A stretch of 64,000 bases of DNA from Anoplolepis gracilipes (lineage: Eukaryota > Arthropoda > Insecta > Hymenoptera > Formicidae): NCBI RefSeq assembly GCF_047496725.1, contig NC_132983.1:7256501-7320500 (forward strand), in the 5' to 3' direction. This document shows, piece by piece, positions 31,409-42,420 of this stretch. Both the position numbers and the translations under genes were made by a program. Below the pieces are notes generated by a model. That model had not been told where the DNA came from. It searched no databases and saw only the letters and a program-made list of their open reading frames with translations. Numbering within the stretch: position 1 is the first letter of the stretch; each line of letters opens with the position of its first letter.

Positions 31409-31734
31409 TAAATAAATAAGTAAATAAAATAAGTATATATATATGACAATTAGAAATATCCTCAGGTAATCCTCAGGTAAATTTAGTTTCAATTACAGTA
31501 CATATTTAAGATAATTCCGATCAAATAAGGATATTCTACGGAGATCTTATGCTATATGAGATTAGATACCCACAAAATGTCCAATATTGGACAGTCTATG
31601 GGTATCTAAATATTGTCCAGTGATGGATGTTTCAAATTGGATATACTATGGATGTTCATTTTATGTCCATGGACATATGGATGTAAAATGGATATAAAAT
31701 GAACATCCACAGGACATCCTGTGCTATGTGGGTT

Positions 31735-32763
31735 CATTTACAGCAGAATTTATAGATCGTTTTAACAAATTGTTTGATATACTAAATGCTTCTACGCTTT
31801 ATAACAGTAACCCTAACAAAAAAGCATTCACAAATTCAAACAAATAAAAATTTTTTTTAAATGATGTTATCTTTTCTTCAACGTATAAAAATAATAACTA
31901 AAACTGTAAAAGATGTCACACGTTCAATAACATCAATCAAATGTTGGATTATTACCATTAAATCATTGCTTCAATTATGAAACAAATTAGAACAATCTAG
32001 TCCTATAAAAGTTTTATTTACACGACGATTGAAACAAGATCCGTTAGAAAATTTCTTTGGCGCTGTGCGCACTCAACATGGTATCGCTTTTAATCCGACG
32101 CCAATACAGTTTTATTATTCATTTAAAAAATTATTTTGTATAAATTATTGTCAGGTTAATACAGGAAACTGTGAAATAGATAAAGACGAAATATTACTTA
32201 AATGTACAAACTTTGATGAAACAGATATGTTGGAAATTCAGACAGCTAATGATTACAATGCTTCTGTTAATCTAGAAATAGAAAACTATGAATATCACTC
32301 TATGCCAATAACGGAAGAAAATGCATTTACATATATTTGTGGATACTTATTAAAACGCTGTTTTATAAAGCATACATGTGAAACATGCCAATTATTACTT
32401 TTAGAAAAAAATAGTGATCTAAATACTTTAAAATTATATAGCTATTTCAGAGCATATGATAATATAGAAAATACATTTGGTCGTTTGCTTATTCCAAGTT
32501 CTCTATTTCTACAATATATTAAAAAAATACATACAAAATTTTTTGAAAATTTCTTTATTATTAAACAATCTAATATAATACAAAAGTTTACATCTATTCT
32601 TTCAAAAATAGAATTTTCTCATCCATGTAATAATTTTCCGAAAACTTATTTAATTAAACTTTATATTAGAGTCCGTATATTTTATACTTTAAAATTTATT
32701 AATCGAGATTTCAAAGAACAAAGAAAACATAATAAAAAAATAACAATTCTACAAAATAAATAA
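31735..32763 (+). pseudogene. P-like transposase, exon 4 part 3 (C-terminal domain)
   Basis: Joined to 13651 the frame is restored across the insertion site (TAEFIDRFNKLFD). Stops and a frameshift lie between about 31845 and 32025. From 32029 a 244-aa frame is open: QDPLENFFGAVRTQHG is the strongly conserved C-terminal motif of P/THAP9 proteins, and the sequence following it has CGYLLKRC. It ends at a TAA at 32761-32763, followed by AATAAA. Confidence 0.8.
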
Positions 32764-33790
32764 AAGTTTATTAATATTAATTTTCATAATATTTATATAA
32801 TAATAGTTATACATATGTATATATGTATATATATATAATATTATATTTCTTAATATAGTTTAAAATTTGCACATAATATAATTGTTTGATAATTTAACAA
32901 TTAATATTTATATTATTATCTAATTACTTGTAATAAATTTTATAATGTATAATTTTTGAAAAATTATATATATTCGCGTATATTTCATTATATTTTAACA
33001 ATATTTAATTTCCTTTTAACAAAAGTTTGTTTAACCAAGCATGTGACATGAACTATATACTTAATTATTGATATACATGTAAATTGCATAATTAACTATA
33101 TCTACATGTTAACTGCATTATGCAATAGTGTATGATAATATATAAGGTATGAGAAATCTAATATATTTTTAATTATTGTTAATTTTCCATTTATTAATAA
33201 AATTATATTTAATTTTTATAGATAACTTCTACTGCCATAAATTGTAGAAGAATTCAAAAAATTATATTCAGATATTCACCTTAATATTCATTAATTTTGA
33301 CATTTTCCAAAAAGTATAATAGCATCGAAATTAATATTACTACTCGAAGTATTTATATTTATATTTATAAATGTATCAATTTATTGATGTATAATTTATT
33401 GATTATATATCAATATATTTCTATATTTTTATATGTAAATAAAATGTCTTTTTTACTTGAAATGTGTCCAACTATATATTTTTGCTTTTAATATTTAATT
33501 AATATATATAATATTTATTCTTATAATTTTATTTTGCATTAATAATATTAATAAAATTATATCATAATTATATTAATCATATTTGATATTAAATAAAATA
33601 TAATTAATAAAGTAAATGGTAAATCTATTCAAACATTGTTAAGATATTTGGCACATATATTTTCACAATAATATAATAGTTGTCGAGCAGTTTCTATTAT
33701 TCAAATTAAAGCGCCCTTGCACAATCAACAACATGGCGGATGGTTGTCATAAAGATCAAAAGCACTGACACAGAGTGTACCTACTGTTCT
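32764..33790. other. AT-rich sequence, no gene seen
   Basis: Possible 3' flank of the P-like element. Contains TATATG repeats (32815-32840) but no usable reading frame or clear terminal repeat. Confidence 0.6.
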
Positions 33791-34010
33791 TACTTATACT
33801 GTGACTGAACGATTGGACACCTCGCTTCGCATGTACATTGCAAGACAAAGCAAAGTTTACATGGGTTTGCAACTTTCCACGCGAAATGAGGTGGACGGGG
33901 TGAGTGCGGGAGGGGGAGGACCGGAGGCCCCCATTACCCCCCCTCCCGTGTGTGTGTGTATATATATTATGAAAATATTGAAAATTTGTATCAAGATAAA
34001 GTTTCCATGT

Positions 34011-34165
34011 ACGGTGTTCAATCGTGCGGTGTCCAATCATTCAGTGTCCAATCGTTCAGTGTCCAATCGTGCGGTGTCCAATCGTGCGGTGTCCAATCTG
34101 AACGTATTCAATACTACGTGTCCAATTGTTTGGTGTCCAATTGTTCCGTGTTCCAAACGGGTGTC
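34011..34165. repeat. 15-bp tandem repeat CGGTGTCCAATCGTG, about 9 copies
   Basis: Units vary by one to three bases. The inverse motif GATTGGACAC occurs once at 33811. Because the period is a multiple of 3, two overlapping frames stay open; they are not supported as genes. Confidence 0.75.
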
Positions 34166-34259
34166 ACCTAACGTCGAAGGGCATACGCGTATTTAGACGT
34201 ATCTCTTAACGTAACTTTAACCGCGTAATTATCCTCGATCGCCGGGATTTGCGCTTTTT

Positions 34260-34853
34260 CTATTTCGCTATCACATGCTTTATTTCCTTGCTCGCCGGAA
34301 AATCGTTTCGTATCTCAACGCCAGAGAATTCTGTTTCTTTTTTATCCGCCTCTATCTTGATTCTTGCGAGAAATGAATTTTCATCGCCGCCGTCGGTTTG
34401 TGAACACGAGTTTTTATTCGCGGGTTCTTGCAATGCGTAAATGAACGTAATATTATTTTCTTTTAAGAAATCTCGCCCTAACACGAGGTCATGCGGTAGC
34501 CCGTCGCTTTCAAGTACATTCAGCCGAATACTATTCAATTCTTTTTGACGCTATAGAGAAATTTTTGTGCGAATTACCCCGCGGATTCGAATCGGCAGAT
34601 TATTTAGACCGGTATATCGTCGGTTCGCGTTTTCCAATCGCTCGCCTCGACTGAAGAAATAATTAAAATTCCGCGGTTCAATAAACGATATCGGACTTCC
34701 GGTATTAATTAACGCTGTTAATTTGCACTCGCGATTATTTAATTTTACTACCGATACAATATTTGTATTTATCGTAAGGGTGGGCTCACCTACTTCCATC
34801 ACCGCTCCAATAGTCTCTATCTCCGGTGTCTCCTCGGTGACCCCTCCGAACAC
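34260..34853 (-). pseudogene. Retropepsin-like protease, active site changed
   Basis: TALINTGSPISFI (about 34720) aligns with the DTGS active site but has Asn for Asp. DLVLGRDFLKENNI (about 34480) is the second conserved region (LGRDFL). A frameshift or stop at about 34550 separates the two frames. It lies directly downstream of Gag. Confidence 0.65.
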
Positions 34854-34859
34854 GGACTA

Positions 34860-35826
34860 GAAGTCCTAGAAGTCCTTGCCGCTGGAGCCGCTCTCCTCAG
34901 CTCTGGACAGTCGGGCCTACGGTGACCTGGTTTATTGCAATGGAAGCACACTGCTTTGGCTCTACGACACTTTTTTTGCAGGTGTTCTCTTTTTCAACAC
35001 CCTTGGCACGTTACTTTATTGTTTTTGTCTTGTTTTTCAGGCGGAGCTTTCTTTCGATTCCACTCTGCTGAGGCCGTTGCCACTGCTCTCATCCGCATCA
35101 AAAATTGATCCACGGATGTAGTTTCGATGGTAGCCGCCGAGGCACGAAGGGAACTGCTTGGAATCCCATCGATTAAAAGGTTGATCTTGTAGCGCTCACT
35201 GAGGTCTACGTTGTACGTTAGTACCAGTTTGTCTAGGGCGTACTGGTGAAACGTCTCCTTGGCTACGTTCCATCTCCGTCCCTCTATTTGTCGCATGGAA
35301 GCGTAGTAAGGCGTCCTTACCTCGAACATCCTCAGCATTGCATCCTTCAACTCGGACCACAATTCCAATACTGGTCCCATCTGGGTGTCGTACCAGCGTC
35401 TGGCTTGTTTGGTGAGCTTACTCGAGGCTGCCAATAGGATAACCTCCTCGCTCGCCCCATGAACACGAGCCACTTTGTCGACTCTTTGTATCCAGGTGCG
35501 AATATTTTCGGTATCTGCTTCGAAAAATTCCGGGATCTGGGTAGCAACCCATTTAATGCTGCCTCCTCCTTCTACGGTTCCGCCTAACTGCGTGGCTTCA
35601 CCATTCACAGTCGATCCCCGCAACCCATCGTCGTGCCTCATTTATCGCTGTACTTCGCCAGAAAACTATTTTTTCGCGTAACTGACTTCCAGGTATCGAC
35701 ACGCTCGCTAAAGGATTCGTTCGACTGTAATCTTAGACGTCCGGTGCTCAACAGCGCCGATCGACGCTCAGACCGCTTGTTAAATTTCTTCGGTCTCGAA
35801 CGTGGTAATTTCGTATTCGGTGCCAC
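34860..35826 (-). pseudogene. Retrotransposon Gag with CCHC knuckles, broken
   Basis: A 215-aa central frame (34994-35641) has IPEFFEADTENIRTWIQRV, SKLTKQARRWYDTQM and YALDKLVLTYN, the capsid-like Gag fold of gypsy elements. An N-terminal piece lies in another frame (35638-35826). After a stop near 34990 the nucleic-acid-binding part follows with CFHCNKPGHRRPDC (about 34930). The protein would package element RNA. Confidence 0.7.
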
Positions 35827-35983
35827 GCTTGTTCCGGATTGGTTCTGCTACGATATGTCCGGAAATGTTGGTTCGATACATCTCGCATCGCTATCGATTT
35901 AATGTCGCATTAATATCTTACATTTATAAATTAATCAAGTTATACATATATTGTAAAGAAATAATACGGTCACGTACATTAAA

Positions 35984-36117
35984 GCCTAATCTACAATGTT
36001 TTTGCTTCTTGTTTCTTTAGAAATTAACTAATTGCAGTTGATTTTAAAAAGAATAATCGAACAGGATTGGACTAATTTCTAAGAAACAGGAAACAAAGAG
36101 CACATTGTAGATTAGGC
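35984..36117. mobile_element. Short hairpin MITE
   Basis: GCCTAATCTACAATG at the left end and CATTGTAGATTAGGC at the right are perfect inverted repeats; most of the 134 bp folds back (TTGTTTCTTTAGAAATTA against TAATTTCTAAGAAACAG). Confidence 0.7.
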
Positions 36118-37440
36118 CTAACAAGTACAGAGCAACAATAACACAGTTGGCAGCATTTATGTTCGTTCTTTTTCGGTTGTATTGACTGCATTAAGCAACT
36201 GTAATTGAACATGCCTTATCTCTTATCTCACTTTATCCTCATTGTTGCAATTCTTATGTAACCGAAAACGATCTATTGTCTGATAAATTACGGCATTGCA
36301 TGGCATTTACGCACGATTATTTGCAATTATCAGTGAAAACACAAAAAGTGTGTTAAAAAGAAAAACAGAACTGTATATAAGACGATATTAACTCAGTCAC
36401 AAATTATTACTGTAAAATATAAAATTCATTTACATTTAATAGTACTTGTATTAATTTTTGTACATCCGATTTTATTTTATGTGTGATTGTTTTGTTTCAT
36501 TTCTAACTATTCGTTATTTTTAATTTTTGACATTAATAAGAGTCCAAACAAAAACAACGTTTGTTATTTGCTCTTTTTAAAAATTTTTCTAAAATCTTAT
36601 GTCTCCTACTACTCGACAGTCATGAAATTTACCTAAGATTAACGATCTTTAATAATATCTTATCGATGCTAAGAATAAGTTGCCCGTATAATTATAGCCT
36701 CAATCTTCTTTCTGTTCTAATATTGCTATACGATTCCGTCATGGAGAAAGGAAAGACAATAGAAGCACAGAGTGTAAAGAACGCAAATAATTCAAATTTT
36801 TTTTAATAAAAGAACGCATTTATTTGAATGTTTCGATCCAACTACAACAACTCAACGTAAGAATAACACATTAAAACACTTAAAAGTACGCAGACACACA
36901 AAATGCAATAAGTTTCTTACCAAACATACAAAATACTGTACAAAAGTGCACTTTCCAATATAACTCTGGGACAAAATTGCTGTACTATTATTATCTGATC
37001 AGCTTTTCCCAAAAGTTATTAACATGAATCGCATATTAGTAAACGCAAATAAATGCATTTACAGTGCAAATAAGTTATCGCTCTTCCCAGGGATTTTAGC
37101 GATATCTTCTTTGCGAAATATGTTTTTCTAATCATTCAGGAGCGAATTTTCGAGCGTTGTAAAATACATTACTGCTCGTGAAGTACATTGCAGATATTTA
37201 TGTAAAATATTTTATTAATAAAAATTGAACTTTCGAGGATATTTAAAGACACGTATTACTAATCGTGCACGAGTATGTCAATTGCATAATCGGCATTAAT
37301 TAACAGTAATTAATAAAGTTTCTAATTATGGAACTCAACAACGTGTCTTAAATAAGTATAACACAAAATGCATTTCAAATGTATAATCTGCCTAATTATA
37401 GGTTTATGCGATTAACGAAAATAAACACAGAATAAATAAA
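36118..37440. other. AT-rich sequence, no gene seen
   Basis: No convincing frame or repeat; the one 81-aa frame at 36561-36806 has no recognisable features. Confidence 0.6.
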
Positions 37441-38500
37441 GAAATTTAGGAAATAAGATAAAATAATTTACAGATATCATTATAATAAAATGACATTGTA
37501 ATAAATATACAAAGACTATATAGAACAAAACTAGAATAAAACAAATTAGCATTATTTTTTTTATTATTCCTATTCCTCTCTTTTTTCCTCTTAACCCTCC
37601 ACTGTCTCCCCTTAAAATAAGTGTGTAGACAATGGAGGGTTAAAGGAAGAAGAAAGAGGAATAGGAAAAATTAATTCACTATTTATTAAAAGCAATAGTG
37701 CAGAAAATAATAAAATATAATTTTAAATGCTTTAGTAAGGCAAAGTACATTATTACAATATATCGAAGTAAAATTGATTTATCGATGACGCGTCAAAAAT
37801 TTGGAAAAGAGATAGACAGTCTTCACAATGAAAAAAATACAATAAAATAAAATAAAATAATATACAGATGTCGTTATAATAAAATGATATTGTAATAAAT
37901 ATTCAAATACTATGTAGAACAAAACTAGAATAAAACAAATTAGCATTATTTTATTTATTCTTTTTATTCCTCTCTTTCTTCCTCCTAACCCTCCACTGTC
38001 ACCCCTTAAAATAAGTGTGTGGACAATGGAGGGTTAAAGGAAGAAGAAAGAGGAATAGGAAAAATTAATTCACTATTTATTAAAAGCAATAGTGCAGAAA
38101 ATAATAAAATATAATTTTATGTGCTTTAGTAAGGCAGAGTACATTATTGCAATATATCGAAGTAAAATTGATTTATCAATGTCGCGTCAAAAATTTGGAG
38201 AGACATAGAACCTTCACAACGAAAAAAATACAATAAAATAAAATAAAATAATATACAGACGTCATTATAATAAAATGACATTGTAGTAAATATTCAAGGA
38301 CTATATAGAACAAAACTAGAATAAAACATATTAGCATTATTTTATTCATTTTTCCTATTCCTCTTTTTTTTTTTAACCCTCCATTGTCACCCCTCAAAAT
38401 AAGTGTGTATACAATGGAGGTTAGGTTAGGTTGGTTAATGGAGGGTTAAGGGAAGAAAGAAGAGGAATAGGAAAAATTAATTCACTATTTATTAAAAGCA
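37440..38500. repeat. 392-bp tandem repeat, about 2.7 copies, each with an internal hairpin
   Basis: The landmark ATTATAATAAAATGA recurs at about 37477, 37870 and 38263. Each unit holds an inverted pair: TTAACCCTCCACTGTC and GACAATGGAGGGTTAA, extended by CCTATTCCTC and GAGGAATAGG. The third copy has TTAGGTTAGGTTGGTTA inserted in the stem (38418-38436). Confidence 0.8.
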
Positions 38501-38775
38501 ATAACGTAAGCGCATATACAAATTTTGATGCGTGTATAGTGTTTGATGCGTGTGTCGAATATAAGTTGGTGTCAATAGAGTCAAAGCATTAACACCGAAA
38601 AAATAGTACTGTATCAGTCAATGTTCAAGTTCATTTACATTTGTCAATACATTGACTGCGTATTTATGCACAAGTAAGTTATTGTTTTTTTTATATACAT
38701 TAAAATATAATGTTTTAAAAAAAAAAATTTGTTTCTTATTATAATTCTACCATAACATTTTAGAGCTAAGAAATT

Positions 38776-40874
38776 ATGGAAGATAATGAGTACAGAAGAA
38801 AATTTTTTGAACAGTGTTCACGTAGACATCAAAGACGAATTATTCAGAAAGATATCGCAAAAGTTTATTATTACTTACAAAACAGACAACGGTTAAATAA
38901 TAATAAACTGAAAGCTCCATCGAACATTTTCCATAATAATATATTAAACAGCAGTTCTGCGTATATTGATGATAAAACAGAAGTAGTCCGTATCACAAAC
39001 AATGAATTATTGGCTAGAAGTTTAGAAAAGGATTTTGATTAATATTCAGATTTATTTTGAAATTGAAGATGAAAGCAATATGCAATTACTTGATTTTTCA
39101 AGTGATTATCTAGAAATAGATAATAAGGACTATTGGAAGGAATCAATGAACGACAACAATGAGTATAATGACTATATTTTATATGATGACTCAAATATAA
39201 ATAAGATATCTGATGCAGATACACAATCTGATAATGAAGAGGTGGAAAATTTTAGTCCAGATTTGCGTGAATGGGCTCTATGTAATAACATCTCACATAA
39301 AGCAATAAATGAATTATTACATTTGCTTCTAAAATATATCCCAAATCGTTTCTTGTCCAAAGATACTAGAACTTTGTTACACACACCTCGTACCACAAAC
39401 TGCATAAGTGTTGCAGGTGGAGAATATTTACATTTTGGCTTATTAAATGTGTTGAATTTATTAATGGAAAAATATACTGATGCTAACTGGCTGTTGACAA
39501 AGTAACTCTTTCTATGAATGTCAATGGTTACAATTTCAAGGTCTTCACCTTGTCTTTGGCCGATTTTAATATCTGATAGAATTTTTAAATCCGTGCATAT
39601 GATAGGAGCATATTATGGATCAAGTAAACCGACATCACCAAACGATTTCCTTGAACAATTCATTAATGAACTGAAGATGCTTATAAAAGACGGATTTATG
39701 TACGGTACACGCCATATAAGTGTTACTCTTCCTATAATCATTTGTGATGCCTTTGCGAAATCATTTATTTTGTATACAAAAAGTCATACTGGATTTTCAA
39801 GTTGTTCTAAATGCACTATTAGAGGAGAAAGTATAAACAGTACTACGTGCTTCTCTTATACTACTAAGACTTATCTCAGAACTGATGAAGATTTTTTACA
39901 ACAGACTGATGAAGAATATCATCAAGGAAAGACATTGTTACTACAAATAGCGAATATTGGTCTAGTGTCAGCTGTTGCACTAGATTTTATGCACCTAGTT
40001 TGTTTAGGTGTTACAAAGACGTTATTACTGTTATGGATGAAAAGACCATTGATAGTAAGGATTGGTAATACAAATATAAATCTTATTTCCCATTTTAATT
40101 ACATTGAAAAGTTCGGTACCAAAAGAGTTTTCGAGGAAACCCAGAAGTCTGTCAGAAATTAAATATTGGAAGGCCACTGAATTTCGACAATTTCTGTTGT
40201 ATATAGGGCCCATTGTTTTGAAATCAATTTTAAAGCAGGAAATATATGAACATTTTCTAACACTACATATTGCTATCTCATTATTAATAACTCCAACATT
40301 AATTGCAAACAACGAAAATATAAAGTACGCTAAAGAATTGCTGGTTTACTTCGTGAAAGGTTTTCAAGTTTTGTATGGCAAACAATTTGTCTCTCACAAT
40401 GTGTATAATTTAATTCATTTAAGTGATGAAGTAAGAAGAAATGGAATATTGGATAACTATAGTGCTTTTCAAATCGAAAATTTTATGGGAAATCTGAAGA
40501 AACTAATTAGAAAACCTGAAAAACCTTTGCAACAATTGGCACGAAGATATGGTGAACAGCAATCTACAATGTTTCAAGAGCAATTACTAATTTCTATGTA
40601 TCAAGTAAAACACGAACATCATTACGGACCTCTTGTACCTGAATTTTCACAAAACGTAACACAATATAAGATATTGCAAAATAACGCATATTATTTTAAT
40701 TGTGATGATGTTAATAATAATATTCTCATGCTAGATGATAAGACAATTATAAGAGTTTTAAATATAGTGAAGAGACAAACAAATGATGGGTATGTGAACT
40801 TGGCATCTCTATGTCACGATACAATAGTTCTGTTAAGAATTCTGAGTTATTTAGAACAAAAGAAAGAGTTCTAG
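38776..40874 (+). pseudogene. EnSpm/CACTA-like transposase domain protein, frameshifted
   Basis: ATG 38776 (MEDNEYRRKFFEQCSRR). Pieces 38776-39042, 39035-39505, 39518-40162 and 40104-40874 are in successive frames. Visible segments: DLREWALCNNISHKAINELL, IGAYYGSSKPTSPNDFLEQF, HTGFSSCSKCTIRGES, LDFMHLVCLGVTK and KATEFRQFLLYIGPIVLK. This set belongs to a widespread insect protein family related to EnSpm/CACTA transposases (family assignment from memory). The C-terminus appears cut by the foldback element near 40825-40870. Confidence 0.6.
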
Positions 40875-41096
40875 ATCACTTTTTAAATAGTTCTACCTGT
40901 TATGATAATGAAATTCGATTTCGAAAAATGGGGGTGCCAACTTCACGATTTTCGACACATCGAGATAAAATAGTTCTGACCACAGTTCTAGTATTCTTTT
41001 GAATAGTTACGGAGTTCCTGATACTTTTTTGAAAGAGTTCTGCTGTTTTTAGTTTAAAAAACATACTTCGAATATCAATGATATTTTGGAAATCAC

Positions 41097-41390
41097 GAGT
41101 TCTGGCCGTAAATGTTAGAGTTTTGAGTTACATTCGATAATACAAGTATTCTCGCGCAAACCGCATGTTCCTATCTCTTATAGTTTCCAAAATATTGATT
41201 TTTTAAAATTAACTAACTTTTATGGAAAATTTGGAAAATCAGGAGTTCTGGCTGTAAATGTTAGAGTTCTGAGTTACATTCGATAAGACAAGTATTCTCG
41301 CGCAAACCGCATGTTCCTACGTTTTATAGTTTCCGAAATATTGATTTTTTAAAATTAATTAATATTTATGAAAAATTTTAGAAATGTCGA
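41097..41390. repeat. 146-bp direct repeat in the foldback left end
   Basis: GAGTTCTGGC-GTAAATGTTAGAG and the following TTCTCGCGCAAACCGCATGTTCC occur twice, 146 bases apart, with about 5 percent difference. Confidence 0.7.
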
Positions 41391-41419
41391 GTTTTGGTAA
41401 AATATATCAGAGTTCCAAT

Positions 41420-42420
41420 CTTAGCTCAATGAAATTAGGGAAGCAATGAAAACCTCATAACCTTTAATTTGGAAATATTAAAAAATTTTATTTATTTTGT
41501 ACGTAAATTATTGTGTGTGGTGTAACGATTTTTTCAGATGGAACGTAACTTTTTTTCTTTTTTAAGGCCATCATATTTGTACCATGATAAGCCTGTGTAC
41601 GCTACAGCCGTGTAATGACCTATTGTCGTGAAAGATTTGTTTTTGTTTCCTTTATAATCTATAATACCGCATAACGTATATTTTTCTGCGAGTTTAATAG
41701 TTTTTGTCAGACTATCAAGGGTCACGTTTTCTTTGCATTGTAGTTTGGGTCTGAAATTATCTCAGTATCAATAAATATGTGAGAACCATATTCGTGAATT
41801 CCTTCCAGAAGGCAATTACATTTTTTACATGACGTTTGACTAGTGTTTAAATTTTCTGTATCATTAATTGCTTAGATGTAATTAAATCCTTTTTTTAATA
41901 TAATTCCTACATTAATACATAAAGTGGGTAAATTTCTGAGTTGCATAGAACTGCAGTTTGAACATTTTATGTATCTAGTTACACTTGGTAATCTACTAAT
42001 AAAATTTGTATGAGGTGATTAACATTATAGTTAGCATCGAGAAATTGTACATATCTAGTACCCGATGTTTTACTTAAATTTATTTCTTGTAAAATTTCTG
42101 CGAGAATTTTATAGTCCTTTGCTAAAATATTTTGCGCCAATTTTAATATTGGCTGCTGCAAGTCTTGCACATAATTTTTATAAATTTTTTCTTTGGCAAT
42201 TGTATGTTAATATTTGTAATTATTGTAACATTACGAAATGTTTACAAATATTAACAAATATTAATTAATGTATTTGTTAATATTTATAAACATTACGAAA
42301 GAATCAATAGCACATATATGTTTTATGCATATATACTTATTTTTCAGTTTAATACTATCACACATATTGCCATTTTTTAATATTGCTATATTTATAAATT
42401 TATGTGATTGTACAAAGTGC
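41420..42420 (-). repeat. Foldback left arm
   Basis: Inverse copy of 47400-48320. It contains the same frames on the minus strand (41534-41725 and 41979-42170, identical in protein to 48017-48208 and 47574-47763). An extra palindrome of about 80 bp (42195-42290, TATTAACAAATATTAATTAA) is present only in this arm. Confidence 0.85.

Larger units (their letters stand above)
13652..31732. mobile_element. Element X: inverted-repeat transposon hosting Polinton B
   Basis: It begins CCCACATAGCA and ends TGCTATGTGGG, a perfect 11-bp terminal inverted repeat, with TT duplicated on both sides. Removing it restores the P-like reading frame. Own sequence: 13652-15216 and 31409-31732. Both parts are rich in short palindrome-like motifs (GGATATCC, AGGATATCCTTAGG, GGACATCC). 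No transposase is visible, so it is non-autonomous or gutted. It carries two nested MITEs on the left. Confidence 0.65.
8199..32763 (+). mobile_element. P-element/THAP9-like DNA transposon, split by three insertions
   Basis: The coding pieces lie in order on the plus strand: 8199-8308, 9050-9221, 9364-9468, 9555-10261, 13207-13651, 31735-32763. They join in frame across three GT-AG introns and across two insertions once the target duplications are counted. The insertions are a MITE (8325-8973, in intron 1), a LINE (10262-13206) and element X with Polinton B (13652-31732). Stops and a frameshift in several exons show it is dead. I could not identify its terminal inverted repeats; the limits given are those of coding sequence. 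Confidence 0.8.
34230..35830 (-). mobile_element. Gypsy-type LTR retrotransposon relic (gag and protease only)
   Basis: Minus-strand gag, two zinc knuckles and a retropepsin region in the usual order, without reverse transcriptase, integrase or recognisable LTRs. A truncated remnant. Confidence 0.7.

Noticed and set aside
33801..34196. 131-aa frame with VSNRA repeats
   Set aside because: Runs through the 15-bp tandem repeat; no conserved motif and a second frame is equally open.
38418..38436. TTAGG run as a telomere
   Set aside because: Only about two to three units inside a satellite unit; an interstitial remnant or chance, not a chromosome end.
37440..38500. CRISPR array
   Set aside because: Units are 392 bp with no short repeat and spacer pattern, and the sequence is eukaryotic.
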